Below are positions 19,672-29,478 of a stretch of DNA of 64,000 bases, in pieces (within the stretch, counting starts at the first letter, position 1; every line of letters begins with the position of its first letter). The stretch comes from Betaproteobacteria bacterium (GTDB lineage Bacteria; Pseudomonadota; Gammaproteobacteria; Burkholderiales; Rhodocyclaceae), in the NCBI GenBank assembly GCA_028065725.1, contig JAPTVL010000442.1, forward strand, positions 62,001 through 126,000. Direction: 5' to 3'. Below the pieces are notes generated by a model. The model saw only the letters and a list, made by a program, of their open reading frames with translations, did not search any database and was not told where the DNA came from. A program made the position numbers and the translations under genes.

Positions 19672-20526
19672 TTACTTGCGGCTGCCGAGGATGCCGCGCA
19701 GCGTCTCCTGGATGTCGGCCGGAATCAATACCGTCTTGGCATTGTCCGACTTGGCCAGGTTGCCGATGGCATGGATGTACTTCTCGCCCAGCATGTAGCG
19801 CATCGGCGCATCTTCCGTGCCGATCGCGGCCGCCACGCGGCGGATCGCCTCGGCCGAGGCATCGGCCAGCGTGACTTGCGCTTCGGCGGAAAGCCGCGCC
19901 GCCTGCAATTGCGCCTCGGCGTTGAGGATGGTGGACTGCTTGGTGCCTTCGGCCTTGGTCACCATCGCCTTGCGCTCGCGCTCGGCCGAGGCCTGCGCCT
20001 CCATGGCCTTCTGCATCGAATCGGAGGGATTGATGTCCTGGATCTCGACCGACTTCACCGTCAGGCCCCAGTCGATCGCTTCGTCGGCGACACCCTCGCG
20101 TAGCCGCGCCTTGATCTTGTCGCGGTTGGACAGCGCCTCGTCCAGCGTCATCTCGCCGATGATCGAACGCAGCGTGGTCATGATCATGTTGCGGATCGCC
20201 TCGGAGAAATCCGTGACGCCGTAGACCGCCTTGATCGGATCGGTGACCTTGATGAAGGCGATCGCATTGGTGCGAATCACCGCATTGTCCTTGGTGATGA
20301 CTTCCTGCTCCTGCACGTCGAGGATGATGTCCTTGGTGGTCAGCTTGTAGCGCACCTGGTCGAAGTAGGGAACGATGATGTTGAGCCCGGGACGCAGCGT
20401 GACGTGGAACTTGCCCAGGCGCTCGACGATCCATTCCTCGCCCTGCGGCACGATGCGCACGCCCTTGGCGATGGTGACCGCGACGAAAACAAAAACGGCA
20501 ATGACAAAAAATGCGAACTCGCCCAT
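19672..20526 (-). CDS. qmcA: Stomatin/prohibitin (SPFH) family membrane protein, QmcA-like
   Basis: A 284-residue protein with one N-terminal membrane helix (FFVIAVFVFVAVTIAKGVRI) and then an SPFH domain (VPQGEEWIVERLGKFHVTLR, LRSIIGEMTLDEALSNRD). The helical Ala/Glu-rich tail is typical of oligomeric stomatins. Such proteins form membrane rings or microdomains and often act with FtsH-like proteases. It is 11 bases downstream of an NfeD gene, the classic partner pair. The symbol is by family similarity. Confidence 0.9.
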   Translation of the reverse strand: MGEFAFFVIAVFVFVAVTIAKGVRIVPQGEEWIVERLGKFHVTLRPGLNIIVPYFDQVRYKLTTKDIILDVQEQEVITKDNAVIRTNAIAFIKVTDPIKAVYGVTDFSEAIRNMIMTTLRSIIGEMTLDEALSNRDKIKARLREGVADEAIDWGLTVKSVEIQDINPSDSMQKAMEAQASAERERKAMVTKAEGTKQSTILNAEAQLQAARLSAEAQVTLADASAEAIRRVAAAIGTEDAPMRYMLGEKYIHAIGNLAKSDNAKTVLIPADIQETLRGILGSRK

Positions 20527-20537
20527 GATCCGACCTT

Positions 20538-20990
20538 TCAGTATTTTCCAACCTTCAAAAGCTGTCCGTCGACCGCCAGCACCCTGACCCGCTCGCCGGC
20601 GGCGATCGCTTCATCGGCAAGACAGGGCCAGACATCGGAACCCATCACCGGCTTCTGGAAACGCACCTCGCCGCGCGCCGACTCGACGCCCAGCGGCTCC
20701 ACGGCCCTGACCAGGACGCCGATCTCGCCCAGCGCTTCGTCCGCCTGACCCGACCGCGTCTTGCTGTCATCGCGACGGAAGACCCGGAACCAGAGCACGG
20801 TCATCAGCACGGAAGCCAGGGTCCATAACAGGATCTGCGCACTGAATGCCATCCCCGGCGCCACCAGCAAGGCGACCCCGACCAGCAGGGCCCCGAGGCC
20901 GAACCAGATGATGAAAAAGCTGGGTACGACGAGTTCGACCAGACCCAGACCAAGGCCAAGCACCATCCAGTGCCACCAGGCTAGTTCCAT
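20538..20990 (-). CDS. NfeD family protein, stomatin partner
   Basis: A 150-residue protein with two to three N-terminal membrane helices (MVLGLGLGLVELVVPSFFII, then LLVGVALLVAPGMAF) and a C-terminal OB-fold domain (GVLVRAVEPLGVESARGEVR, GERVRVLAVDGQLLKV). This is the short NfeD form without a protease domain. The ATG at 20990 is chosen for the GGAAG 8 bases upstream; a longer in-frame start has no family similarity. Co-transcribed with the stomatin gene. Confidence 0.9.
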   Translation of the reverse strand: MELAWWHWMVLGLGLGLVELVVPSFFIIWFGLGALLVGVALLVAPGMAFSAQILLWTLASVLMTVLWFRVFRRDDSKTRSGQADEALGEIGVLVRAVEPLGVESARGEVRFQKPVMGSDVWPCLADEAIAAGERVRVLAVDGQLLKVGKY

Positions 20991-21218
20991 CTGCTTCGCT
21001 TCCTTTCCTTGCCGACATCCAGGTATTCGCATCGTCAACCGCCAGGATCAGGCTATCCACCCCTGCCGGTAAGCGGATACCATTTTATCGTCTTTGGCTG
21101 GCACAGCCTTTGCAGTGCGGCAGATTATTCGAACGGCAGGCACCCCTCCCCCCAGCCGGCCGCCTGCGACAGGTTGCACACAAAATTAAAAAACCTTGAC
21201 CCCGGTAAAGAATTGTCT

Positions 21219-21247
21219 GTCACACTGCGTTACCATTCGCATAGAAT
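21219..21247 (+). promoter_or_regulatory. Probable sigma70 promoter of hupB
   Basis: GTCACA (21219-21224, 4/6 to the -35 consensus), a 17-base spacer, then TAGAAT (21242-21247, 5/6 to the -10). It lies 42 bases before the hupB ATG, which has GAGG 8 bases upstream. The rest of the nfeD-hupB gap (20991-21289) shows no other element. Confidence 0.5.
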
Positions 21248-21289
21248 TCAACCCGTCACTACCACCACCACTCCCACGAGGTCACACAC

Positions 21290-21586
21290 ATGAACAAGTC
21301 TGAACTGATCGAAATCACCGCCAAGGAAGCCGATATCAGCAAGGCCGCTGCCGAGAAGGCGCTCTCCGCCGTCATGGCCGCCATCGTCAAGGCCGTCTCC
21401 AAGGGTGACACCGTCACTCTCGTCGGCTTCGGCAGCTTCAAGTCCTCCAAGCGCGCCGCACGCGTCGGCCGCAACCCGCAGACGGGCAAGGAACTCAAGA
21501 TCGCCGCGACCACCGTGCCGCGCTTCACCGCCGGCGCCACCTTCAAGGCCAGCGTTGCCGGCAAGAAGGCTGCAAAGAAGAAGTAA
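21290..21586 (+). CDS. hupB: DNA-binding protein HU
   Basis: A 98-residue nucleoid protein that bends DNA as a dimer. It begins MNKSELIEITAKEADISKAA and has the HU signature GFGSFKSSKRAARVGRNPQT with the DNA-intercalating arm. A C-terminal Lys-rich tail (GKKAAKKK) extends a few residues beyond the usual 90. It is monocistronic, with its own promoter and terminator. Confidence 0.95.
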   Translation: MNKSELIEITAKEADISKAAAEKALSAVMAAIVKAVSKGDTVTLVGFGSFKSSKRAARVGRNPQTGKELKIAATTVPRFTAGATFKASVAGKKAAKKK

Positions 21587-21611
21587 GACTCAGCGCTTCG
21601 AGTTATTCCAC

Positions 21612-21643
21612 CAGGCCCGCCTTGAGCGGGCCTGATTGTTTTT
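21612..21643 (+). terminator. Intrinsic terminator after hupB
   Basis: The stem CAGGCCCGC / GCGGGCCTG with loop CTTGA is followed by ATTGTTTTT, 26 bases after the hupB stop. Confidence 0.88.
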
Positions 21644-21666
21644 GGAGCCGGTATCCCCGGATGGGA

Positions 21667-22449
21667 TTACTTGCCCGCTGCCCGCTGGCGACGCGCCTCG
21701 AACAGGCAGATCGCCGTTGCGGCCGCCACGTTCAGCGATTCGGTGCCGGCGGCCAGCGGAACCGTGATGCGCAGGTCGGCCGCCGCGATCAGATCGGCCG
21801 ACAGGCCAGCGCCCTCGTTGCCCACCAGCCAGAGCAGCGGCCGCTTCAGGTCGACGTCATAGAGACTGCCGCCGCCGTGCGCCACGGTGGCAATCGACAT
21901 CGCCGAACGGGCGGCCAGTGCCGCACCCAGATCCACCTGTTCCCGGATCGCCAGCGAGAAATGCGCGCCCTGCCCGGCACGCAACACGCGGGCGGTCCAT
22001 GCGCCCGCACAACCGGGGCCCAGCAAGACCTCGGAGATGCCCGCCGCCGCCGCCGTGCGCAATATGGCGCCGACGTTGCCCGCATCCTGCACCGCATCGA
22101 GCAGCACCGCATCGCCGGCCAGCGTGGCGGAGGTTGCGAGCGGAATATCGATCACGGCGGCAATGCCGGTCGGCGTGCTGACGCCGGACAGTTCGCGGAA
22201 CAGGCTGTCGCTCAGCGTCAGTTGTTCCATGCCGGCCGCGTCGCGCAACAGCCCGAGGATTTCGGCGTTCTGCTGCGCGCCATCGGCCACCAGCAACTGC
22301 CTGACGGCAACGCCGCGCGCGAGGCAGGTCGCCACGAGGTGAATGCCATCCACCAGGGCACGGCCATGACGGCGGGGATCGTCGAGCAGCGCGCGCAAGG
22401 CCTTGAACTTCAGATTGGCGCGCGAACTGATGTAGCGCGGATCGCTCAC
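21667..22449 (-). CDS. TrmH/SpoU-family RNA 2'-O-methyltransferase
   Basis: A 260-residue SPOUT methyltransferase. The three SpoU motifs are present: [28 protein letters not shown], and [20 protein letters not shown]. The N-terminal 100 residues form the small substrate-binding domain ([20 protein letters not shown]). Members methylate rRNA (RlmB-like) or tRNA; the exact target cannot be read here. It is the last gene of the envelope superoperon, overlapping rnhB by 4 bases. Confidence 0.88.
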   Translation of the reverse strand: MSDPRYISSRANLKFKALRALLDDPRRHGRALVDGIHLVATCLARGVAVRQLLVADGAQQNAEILGLLRDAAGMEQLTLSDSLFRELSGVSTPTGIAAVIDIPLATSATLAGDAVLLDAVQDAGNVGAILRTAAAAGISEVLLGPGCAGAWTARVLRAGQGAHFSLAIREQVDLGAALAARSAMSIATVAHGGGSLYDVDLKRPLLWLVGNEGAGLSADLIAAADLRITVPLAAGTESLNVAAATAICLFEARRQRAAGK

Positions 22450-23021
22450 TTGCGCCCTTCGAGCAGCGCGCGGACGGGGGCAAATGTCCGGCGATGAAAA
22501 CTGGCCGGGCCATGCTGCAACAGCGCGGCACGATGCGCCGCCGTATCGTAGCCCTTGTGCCGATCCAGGCCGTACTGGGGAAACGCCTCATGTATCCGCC
22601 GCATGTCGGCGTCGCGCGCCGTCTTGGCCAGGATCGACGCCGCGGAAATCGCCGGCTCGGTCGCATCGCCGCCGATGATCGCACGCGCAGGCATCGCCAG
22701 CGGCGGACAGCGGTTGCCGTCGATCAGCGCTTCGGCCGGCCGCACGGCAAGTGCCTCGACGGCGCGGCACATGGCCAGCAGCGTCGCCTGCAGAATGTTG
22801 ATGCGGTCGATTTCCTCCACCGAAGCCCAGGCGATGCCGAAGGCCAGCGCTTTGTCGCGGATCTCGACCGCTAGGTGCTCACGCTTGCGCTCTGAAAGCT
22901 TTTTGGAATCGGCCAGACCGACGATCGGCCGCTGCGGATCGAGAATCACCGCGGCGGCATAGACCGGCCCGGCAAGCGGACCGCGGCCGGCTTCATCGAC
23001 GCCGCATACCAGATGGATCAT
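22446..23021 (-). CDS. rnhB: Ribonuclease HII
   Basis: A 191-residue nuclease that removes ribonucleotides from DNA and RNA-DNA hybrids. The metal-binding acidic residues are in [26 protein letters not shown], and the C-terminal [14 protein letters not shown] region. The ATG at 23021 overlaps the lpxB stop in ATGA, so the two are translationally coupled, as in many proteobacteria. Confidence 0.95.
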   Translation of the reverse strand: MIHLVCGVDEAGRGPLAGPVYAAAVILDPQRPIVGLADSKKLSERKREHLAVEIRDKALAFGIAWASVEEIDRINILQATLLAMCRAVEALAVRPAEALIDGNRCPPLAMPARAIIGGDATEPAISAASILAKTARDADMRRIHEAFPQYGLDRHKGYDTAAHRAALLQHGPASFHRRTFAPVRALLEGRK

Positions 23022-24160
23022 GCCCGCTGCAGGTAGGGTAGCACCGCGTCGGCCGCCTTCTGCGCGGTGTCCTGCCGCAGCAGCCGATGGATGCCGCCAA
23101 AGACGCGGGAAATCGCGGCACCGGCCTGGCGATCGACCAGCAGGTTGCCCAGTGCCTGGGCCAGATTTTCGGGCGTCGCCTCGTCCTGCAGGAACTCGGG
23201 TACCACGTAGCGCCCGGCGAGGATGTTGGGCAGCCCGACCCAGGGCAGGTAGCGCATGCCGCGCATCAGGCGCCAGGACCACGGCGACATCTTGTAGACG
23301 ATCACCATCGGCCGGCCGACCAGCGCGGTTTCCAGCGTCGCGGTACCGCTGGCGACCAGCGCGACGTCGCTGGCGGCGACCGCATCGGCGGCATGGCCGA
23401 ACATCAGCGTGAACGGCAGTTCGTCGGCCTTGAGTTTCCACAACGCGGTCTCGAACTGCAGCCGCGTCTCGCGCGATACCAGCGGCACCAGGAACTGCAG
23501 CTTCGGATAGCGTACCAGCAGCAGTTTGGCGGTTTCGACGAAGGTCTCGGCCATGAAATGCAGCTCGGACTGGCGGCTGCCCGGCAGCAGCGCAATCACC
23601 GGCCGATCGGCGGCCACGCCGAGGCGTTCGCGCACCGCACGCTGGTCTATCTGCAGCGGAATCACATCGGCTAGGGGGTGTCCGACATAGCTGCACTTGA
23701 CCGGAGTGTCCCGATACAACTCGGGCTCGAAGGGATACAGGGCGAGAATGTGGCTGACCGACTCGACGATCCGGCTCATACGCTTGCGGCGCCAGGCCCA
23801 GATCGAAGGACTGACGAAATGGATGGTGGGAATGCCGCGGGCCTTGAGGCGCTTTTCCAGCCAGAGGTTGAAATCCGAGCCGTCGACGCCGATGAAGACA
23901 TCCGGCTTGTCCTGCAGCAGACGGCGCAGCAGCTGCCGGCGCATGCGGGTGATGGCGCGGTAGTGGCGCAGGACTTCGGCATAACCGCGCACCGCCAGCA
24001 TCTCTGCCGGCCACAGCGAATCGAAGCCTTCGCGCTGCATCTTCGGCCCGCCGATGCCATAGAACTGCGCCTGCGGCAAATGCTGCTTGAGCGCGGTGAT
24101 CAGGTGGGCGGCAAGCTGGTCGCTGGAGGCCTCGCCGGCCACCATGGCAATCCGTACCAT
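23018..24160 (-). CDS. lpxB: Lipid-A-disaccharide synthase
   Basis: A 380-residue GT19 glycosyltransferase that joins UDP-2,3-diacylglucosamine and lipid X in lipid A synthesis on the inner membrane. Motifs: [15 protein letters not shown] at the N-terminus, [25 protein letters not shown], and [20 protein letters not shown]. The ATG at 24160 overlaps the lpxA stop by one base. Confidence 0.95.
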   Translation of the reverse strand: MVRIAMVAGEASSDQLAAHLITALKQHLPQAQFYGIGGPKMQREGFDSLWPAEMLAVRGYAEVLRHYRAITRMRRQLLRRLLQDKPDVFIGVDGSDFNLWLEKRLKARGIPTIHFVSPSIWAWRRKRMSRIVESVSHILALYPFEPELYRDTPVKCSYVGHPLADVIPLQIDQRAVRERLGVAADRPVIALLPGSRQSELHFMAETFVETAKLLLVRYPKLQFLVPLVSRETRLQFETALWKLKADELPFTLMFGHAADAVAASDVALVASGTATLETALVGRPMVIVYKMSPWSWRLMRGMRYLPWVGLPNILAGRYVVPEFLQDEATPENLAQALGNLLVDRQAGAAISRVFGGIHRLLRQDTAQKAADAVLPYLQRA

Positions 24161-24933
24161 CAGCGAATGATCCCGCGTCCGGTTGCCGCAAGGAAATCCA
24201 CCAGCAGGGCCAGCTGCGGCACGGCGGCCGCCTCCGTGGCGATGGCGGCGCGCGCATCGTCGAGCGACATGCCGCTCTTGTACAGCGTCTTGTAGGCGCG
24301 CTTGATCGCGGCCACGGCGTCGGCCGGAAAGCCGCGGCGCTTGAGGCCTTCGGCATTGATGGCGCGCGGCTCGGCCGGGTTGCCGGCGGCCATGACGAAG
24401 GGCGGCAGATCCTGCAACAGGATGGTGCCCATCGCCGTGATGCTGTGCGCGCCGATGCGCACGAACTGATGCACCGCCGTGAAAGCGCCGAGGATGGCCC
24501 AGTCCGCGACATGGACGTGGCCGGCGATCTGCGCATTGTTGGCGAAGATGGTCTGGTTGCCGACTTGGCAATCGTGCGCCAGATGCACGTAGGCCATGAT
24601 CCAGTTGTCATTGCCGAGCCGCGTCACGCCGACGTCCTGGGCGGTGCCGCAGTTGAAGGTGCAAAACTCGCGGATGGTGTTGCGGTCGCCGATTTCAAGC
24701 CGCGTCGGCTCACCGGAATACTTCTTGTCCTGCGGCTGTTCGCCGATGGAACAGAACTGGAAAATGCGGTTGTCGCAGCCGATGCGCGTGTGTCCGCTGA
24801 CGACGACATGGGGACCGATCACCGTATGCTCGCCGATCTCCACATGTTCGCCGACGATCGAATGGGGGCCGACCACCACGCCGCGGCCGAGCTTCGCCGC
24901 GGGATGGACGATGGCAGTAGAGTGGATGCTCAT
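24160..24933 (-). CDS. lpxA: Acyl-ACP--UDP-N-acetylglucosamine O-acyltransferase
   Basis: A 257-residue left-handed beta-helix enzyme, the first step of lipid A synthesis. Hexapeptide repeats run over residues 1-190, with the catalytic-His region [13 protein letters not shown], then a helical C-terminal domain. The start at 24933 ([11 protein letters not shown]) is the family N-terminus; six extra residues are possible upstream. Confidence 0.95.
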   Translation of the reverse strand: MSIHSTAIVHPAAKLGRGVVVGPHSIVGEHVEIGEHTVIGPHVVVSGHTRIGCDNRIFQFCSIGEQPQDKKYSGEPTRLEIGDRNTIREFCTFNCGTAQDVGVTRLGNDNWIMAYVHLAHDCQVGNQTIFANNAQIAGHVHVADWAILGAFTAVHQFVRIGAHSITAMGTILLQDLPPFVMAAGNPAEPRAINAEGLKRRGFPADAVAAIKRAYKTLYKSGMSLDDARAAIATEAAAVPQLALLVDFLAATGRGIIR

Positions 24934-24951
24934 TTGAATCCCCTCCCCCAA

Positions 24952-24970
24952 CCCCTCCCCAAGGGAGGGG
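24952..24970. repeat. GC hairpin in the fabZ-lpxA gap
   Basis: CCCCTCCC-CAA-GGGAGGGG is a perfect 8-base stem in the 109-base gap, preceded by another CCCCTCCCCC tract. No T-run follows. Elements of this type are common intergenic repeats; a role in operon attenuation is possible but unproven. Confidence 0.6.
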
Positions 24971-25042
24971 TGACGGCGGTTCGCCGCGACGCGGCTCCAT
25001 GCTTTGGCTGGCGCCCCTTCGGACGGCCGGGCGGGGCGCTCA

Positions 25043-25519
25043 TCAGGGCGTGGGACGCACGGCGCAGATCAGGTCGGCTTCCGCCGCCACCTGCCCGTCG
25101 ACCTTCGCCGTCGCCGAAAACTTCCAGATGCCGCGCTTGTTGGCGGAAAGCGCAACGTCGATCACCAGCTGGTCGCCGGGACCGACCGGTTTCTTGAAGC
25201 GGGCATTGTCGATGCCGACAAAATAGTACACCGACTTGTCGTCGGGCTTGCTGTCCATGGTCTTGAAGGACAGGATCGCCGCCGTCTGCGCCATCGCCTC
25301 GACCACCAGCACGCCGGGCATTACCGGGTGATGCGGATAGTGGCCGGGGAAGAAGGGCTCGTTCATGCTGACGTTCTTCAAGGCCGTGATGCGCTCGCCG
25401 GGTACCACGTCGAGTACGCGATCGACCAGCAGGAAGGGATAGCGATGCGGCAGGTAATCGAGGATTTCGTGGATGTCCATGCGGGAATCGATAGCCGCGC
25501 CAGTCGTGGCATTGCTCAT
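25043..25519 (-). CDS. fabZ: 3-hydroxyacyl-ACP dehydratase FabZ
   Basis: A 158-residue hotdog-fold enzyme that dehydrates 3-hydroxyacyl-ACP in fatty acid elongation. The active site is intact: [11 protein letters not shown], and [20 protein letters not shown] with the catalytic His and downstream Glu. Met14 ([12 protein letters not shown]) is an alternative start. It overlaps lpxD by 4 bases and sits in the conserved lpxD-fabZ-lpxA order, where it shares a substrate pool with lipid A synthesis. Confidence 0.95.
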   Translation of the reverse strand: MSNATTGAAIDSRMDIHEILDYLPHRYPFLLVDRVLDVVPGERITALKNVSMNEPFFPGHYPHHPVMPGVLVVEAMAQTAAILSFKTMDSKPDDKSVYYFVGIDNARFKKPVGPGDQLVIDVALSANKRGIWKFSATAKVDGQVAAEADLICAVRPTP

Positions 25520-26538
25520 GATTTTTTCTCCAGTGCGGCGAGCCGCTGTTCGAGGGCACGGATTTTATCGGCCATCGCGTCAAGATGGCGCAGCCGCGAA
25601 AAATTCTTGAGCCAGTCGCCATGTTCGAGGAAGGGCACTGCACCGCTATAGGTTCCGGCCGTGCCGATCGACTTCGCCACCAGCGTCCCGGCCGCAACAT
25701 TGACGTCGTCGGCAATCTGCAGGTGGCCGAGGATGATGGCGCCGCCGCCCACCGTGCAGCGTGCGCCGATTATCGCGCTGCCGGCGATGCCGACGCAGCC
25801 CGCCATCGCGGTATGGGCACCGATGCGCACGTTGTGTCCGACCTGGATCTGGTTGTCGAGCTTGACCCCGTCGGCAATCACGGTGTCGCCGAGGGCGCCA
25901 CGGTCGATCGTGGTGCCGGCGCCGATCTCGACATCGTCGCCGATCAGCACGCGCCCGACCTGTGGGATCTTGACCCAGGCGCCCTCCGCCTCGCGGGCGA
26001 AGCCGAAGCCGTCGGCGCCGATCACCGCCCCCGCATGCACCAGGCAGCGCGCCCCGAGATGGCAATCGGCGTAGATCGCCACGTTCGCAGCCAGGCGGCT
26101 GCCGGGGCCGATCGTCGCGCCCGCAGCGATGCTGCAGTTGGCGCCGAGGATCGTGCCATCGCCGATCACGGCATCGGGGCCGATCCAGACATTGGCTCCG
26201 ATGCTGGCGCTGGCGGCCACCTCGCCTTCGACCACGGCAGACGGATGAATGCCGGCCATGGCGGCGGGCGGCGGATTCAGCCACTGCGCGACGCGTGCGT
26301 AATAAAGATAGGGCTGCGGGGTCAGGATCGCTGCCGCCAAACCAGCGACGGCCGGCGGCGCCATGATCACCGCGCCGGCGCGGGTGGTCGCCAGCTGGTG
26401 GCGGTATTTCGGATTGGCGAGAAAGGCCAGCTCGCCGGGGCCGGCCTGTTCCAGGGTGCCGATCCCGGAAATCGCCGTATCGCCGGCGCCGACTATCTCA
26501 CCGCCGAAGCGGGCGACGATCTCGTCGAGCCGCAGCAT
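25516..26538 (-). CDS. lpxD: UDP-3-O-(3-hydroxyacyl)glucosamine N-acyltransferase
   Basis: A 340-residue beta-helix acyltransferase, the third step of lipid A synthesis. The N-terminal uridine-binding domain ([20 protein letters not shown]) is followed by hexapeptide repeats with [19 protein letters not shown] sequence (here [20 protein letters not shown]) containing the catalytic His. ATG at 26538 (MLRLDEIV) is preferred; in-frame TTG/GTG codons just upstream are possible. Codons 13-20 overlap a dispersed-word copy, read as IVGAGDTAI, a place where LpxD proteins naturally have similar residues. Confidence 0.94.
   Translation of the reverse strand: MLRLDEIVARFGGEIVGAGDTAISGIGTLEQAGPGELAFLANPKYRHQLATTRAGAVIMAPPAVAGLAAAILTPQPYLYYARVAQWLNPPPAAMAGIHPSAVVEGEVAASASIGANVWIGPDAVIGDGTILGANCSIAAGATIGPGSRLAANVAIYADCHLGARCLVHAGAVIGADGFGFAREAEGAWVKIPQVGRVLIGDDVEIGAGTTIDRGALGDTVIADGVKLDNQIQVGHNVRIGAHTAMAGCVGIAGSAIIGARCTVGGGAIILGHLQIADDVNVAAGTLVAKSIGTAGTYSGAVPFLEHGDWLKNFSRLRHLDAMADKIRALEQRLAALEKKS
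26473..26496 (-). repeat. Dispersed 24-base word, copy 4 (inside lpxD)
   Basis: Minus-strand ATAGTCGGCGCCGGCG + AT + ACGGCG: two mismatches. It is sense to lpxD and read as IVGAGDTAI. Confidence 0.65.
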
Positions 26539-26558
26539 CACGGCCAAAACGTCCTATT

Positions 26559-26654
26559 CCTTTTCCAGATCATTTGTGACGCGAAGACAAGCCGCAGACA
26601 GTGCACATTGCACGGCAAGGCGAAGTCGACAAAGTCACGAATGATATGGGAAGG
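26559..26654. repeat. 96-base inverted-repeat element between skp and lpxD
   Basis: Imperfect terminal arms of about 21 bases (26559-26580, CCTTTTCC.. ending TTTGTGAC, and 26634-26654, GTCACGAA.. ending GGGAAGG) enclose about 53 bases with a central small hairpin GTGCA-CAT-TGCAC (26601-26613). It fills almost the whole skp-lpxD gap, so it is transcribed within the operon. It looks like a MITE-like or intergenic repeat unit. Confidence 0.7.
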
Positions 26655-26657
26655 TAA

Positions 26658-27158
26658 TCACTTGGTGCCGTCGCCCAGCGCCTTGATGACCTTGTCGGTG
26701 ATGTCGATGCGCGGGTTGGCGTAGACCGCCTCCTGGAAAATTACGTCGTACTTCTCGGCTTCGGCGATCTGCTTGATGATCTTGTTCACGCGCTCGAAAA
26801 TCGCCGCCATTTCCTCGTTCTGCCGCTGGCTCAGGTCTTCGCGGAACTCGCGCTGCTTGCGCTGGAAATCGCGGTTGAGGTCGCCGAATTCGCGTTCCTT
26901 GGTACGCCGCTCGCTCTCGCCCATGGTCACCGCGTTCTTGTCGAGATTCTCCTGCATGCCCTGCAACTGTTTAGCGATGCGCTGCAGATCCTGGTCGCGC
27001 TTCTCGAAATCCTTTTCGATCCTCTTCTTGGCCCGCGCTGCCTGCGGGGCGTCGTTGAGGATCTTCTGGCTATTGACGAAGCCGATCTTGCTTTCCGCCA
27101 GAACCGCGGCGGAAAAACCCAAGAGCAGAACACTGGCGCAAATGTATTTCTTCAGCAT
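26658..27158 (-). CDS. skp: Periplasmic chaperone Skp/OmpH
   Basis: A 166-residue secreted chaperone that holds unfolded outer-membrane proteins. A signal peptide (MLKKYICASVLLLGFSAAVL, cleavage after Ala21) precedes IGFVNSQKILNDAPQA and a long coiled-coil rich in Arg/Lys/Glu (about 40-120). It sits directly downstream of bamA, its functional partner in outer-membrane assembly. Confidence 0.93.
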   Translation of the reverse strand: MLKKYICASVLLLGFSAAVLAESKIGFVNSQKILNDAPQAARAKKRIEKDFEKRDQDLQRIAKQLQGMQENLDKNAVTMGESERRTKEREFGDLNRDFQRKQREFREDLSQRQNEEMAAIFERVNKIIKQIAEAEKYDVIFQEAVYANPRIDITDKVIKALGDGTK

Positions 27159-27182
27159 GACTTTCTCGCTAAAAGGAGGGGA

Positions 27183-29462
27183 TCAAAAGACCGAGCCCAT
27201 CTGGAACTGCAGGCGCTGTATCTTGTCTTCGGCCTTCTTGTTGAACGGATTGGCATAGGAGAACTTGAGCGGGCCCATCGGCGAATTCCACGACAGCGCA
27301 ATGCCGCCGCTGTAACGCAGGCTCTGCAGACTGAACTTGGTGTCATAACCCCAGACATTGCCGGCATCGAGAAAGCCGGACAGCCGCATCGAATTGTCGC
27401 GGCCCATGCCGGGGACCGGGAACAGGAATTCGACGTTGCCGATCAGCCGCTTGCTGCCGCCGACGGCTTCGTTGGTGGCAAGGTCGCGCGGCCCCAGCGA
27501 ACCAGACTCGAAGCCGCGCACCGAACCGATGCCGCCGGCGTAGAAATTCTTGAAGAAGGGCAGTTCCTTGTCGCCGTATTTCTGGGCCACGCCGATCTCG
27601 CCATTCAGCGCCAGGGTCAGCTTGCGATCCAGCGGAAAGAAATGCTGGTGCTGGTAGGTGGCGCGAACATAGGTCGCTGTGCTGCCCGGCAAGGAAACCT
27701 CGACGGTTGCCCGCTGCATCGAACCTTTGGTGGTCACCAGCAGGCTGTCGCGCGCATCCTTCTGCCAGCCAATGTTGGCCAGGAAGGTATTGCTCTTGGC
27801 ACCGAAGCGGGTGACATAGTCCTGATAACGCAGCGGACTGTTGGCATCGGTCTTGAGTTTGGTGCGGTCGACCGAGAAACCGAGATTGAGATAGTCGTCT
27901 TCGCCGACCGGCAGACCCCAGCGCAGACCCGCGCCCATCGAATCGGAACCGAAGCTGCCGACCGAAAGGCTGGCGGTATCGGTGTTGCGGAGATAGACGT
28001 CGAAACCCAGGCTGATGCCATCCACCGTGAAATACGGATCGGTATGCGACAGCGAATAGACCTTGTTCGACTTGCTGGTGCTGATCTGGGCCCCGACATG
28101 CTTGCCGCTGCCGAACAGGTTCTGCTGCTGCACGGAACCCGACAGCGTGAATTTCTCGGCGCTGGAGAAGCCGGCACCGAGCATGATGTTGCCGGTTGGC
28201 TTTTCCTTGACCTTGACCTCGATGTCGACCTGGTCGGTGGTTCCGGCGACCGGCGGCGTTTCCACGCTGACTTCGTCGAAATAACCCAGGCGATCGACGC
28301 GGGTGCGCGACTTGTTGATCTTCGCGCCGTCGTACCAGCTGGACTCGGCCTGACGCAGCTCGCGGCGCACGACCTCATCCCGGGTCCGCGTGTTGCCGGT
28401 CACGTTGATGCGCCGCACGTAGACCCGGCGACCCGGATCGATGAACACGGTGAACGCCACTTCGCGCTTTTCCTTGTTCAGCTCGGGAGCCGCATTGACG
28501 TTGGCGAAGGCATACCCCTCGTTGCCCAGGCGTTCGCTGATGGCCTTGGTGGTGTCGGCCATCTTTTCGCGCGAGAACACTTCGCCGGGCCTGACCTGGA
28601 CCAGCCGGGTCAGCTCATCCTCGGGCAGCAGCAGCTGCCCGGCCAGCTTGACCGAAGAGACGGTGTATCTCTCGCCCTCGGTGATATTGACCGTGATGTA
28701 GATGTCCTGCTTGTCGGGCGAGATCGACACCTGGGTCGACTCGATGTTGAATTCGAGATAGCCGCGATCGAGGTAATACGAGCGCAGGACTTCGAGGTCT
28801 CCGGCGAGCTTCTGCTTCGAGTACTGGTCGTTCTTGGTGTACCAGGTCAGCCAGCCCGGCGTGCGCAACACCATCAGGTCGAGCAGGTCGGACTCCGCCA
28901 CGGCACTGGCGCCGATGATGTTGATCTGCTTGATCTTGGCGATGTCGCCTTCATTGACCGCAAAGTTGATGCCGACCCGGTTGCGCTCCAGCGGCGTAAT
29001 CGTGGTCGTCACCTGAACGGCATAATGTCCCTGTGCCAGATACTGGCGCTTGAGTTCCTGCTCGGCACGCTCGACCATGGCGCGGTCGAAAATCCGCGAC
29101 TCGGCGAGACCGACATCGCGCAGCGACTTTTTCAGGTCTTCCGGCTTGAACGCCTTAAGGCCGCTGAATTCGAGCGAGGCAATCGCCGGACGCTCTTCCA
29201 GCACCACCACCAGAACCTGTCCGTCGATCTCCAGGCGCACGTCCTTGAAGAAGCCGGTGGCGAACAGGGCCTTGATCGCGGCCGCCGCCTTTTCGTCGTT
29301 CATGGTGTCGCCGACCTTGACCGGCAGGTAGGAGAACACCGTTCCGGCCTCGGTGCGCTGGATCCCCTCGACGCGAATATCCTTGATCTGGAACGGATCG
29401 AAGGCCAAAGCGGAACGCGCCAGCAGCGCAAAAACCAGACCGGCAAGCAGTTTCTTGTTCAT
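27183..29462 (-). CDS. bamA: Outer-membrane protein assembly factor BamA
   Basis: A 759-residue Omp85 protein. A signal peptide (MNKKLLAGLVFALLARSALA) is followed by five POTRA domains (about 23-420; e.g. IKDIRVEGIQRTEAGTVFSY) and a C-terminal 16-strand barrel with the lid motif GGIGSVRGFESGSLGPRD. It ends in QFQMGSVF, a normal C-terminal aromatic signal. It inserts beta-barrel proteins into the outer membrane. The neighbours rseP and skp are the conserved context. Confidence 0.96.
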   Translation of the reverse strand: MNKKLLAGLVFALLARSALAFDPFQIKDIRVEGIQRTEAGTVFSYLPVKVGDTMNDEKAAAAIKALFATGFFKDVRLEIDGQVLVVVLEERPAIASLEFSGLKAFKPEDLKKSLRDVGLAESRIFDRAMVERAEQELKRQYLAQGHYAVQVTTTITPLERNRVGINFAVNEGDIAKIKQINIIGASAVAESDLLDLMVLRTPGWLTWYTKNDQYSKQKLAGDLEVLRSYYLDRGYLEFNIESTQVSISPDKQDIYITVNITEGERYTVSSVKLAGQLLLPEDELTRLVQVRPGEVFSREKMADTTKAISERLGNEGYAFANVNAAPELNKEKREVAFTVFIDPGRRVYVRRINVTGNTRTRDEVVRRELRQAESSWYDGAKINKSRTRVDRLGYFDEVSVETPPVAGTTDQVDIEVKVKEKPTGNIMLGAGFSSAEKFTLSGSVQQQNLFGSGKHVGAQISTSKSNKVYSLSHTDPYFTVDGISLGFDVYLRNTDTASLSVGSFGSDSMGAGLRWGLPVGEDDYLNLGFSVDRTKLKTDANSPLRYQDYVTRFGAKSNTFLANIGWQKDARDSLLVTTKGSMQRATVEVSLPGSTATYVRATYQHQHFFPLDRKLTLALNGEIGVAQKYGDKELPFFKNFYAGGIGSVRGFESGSLGPRDLATNEAVGGSKRLIGNVEFLFPVPGMGRDNSMRLSGFLDAGNVWGYDTKFSLQSLRYSGGIALSWNSPMGPLKFSYANPFNKKAEDKIQRLQFQMGSVF

Positions 29463-29478
29463 GTATTTTTGACGAAAA

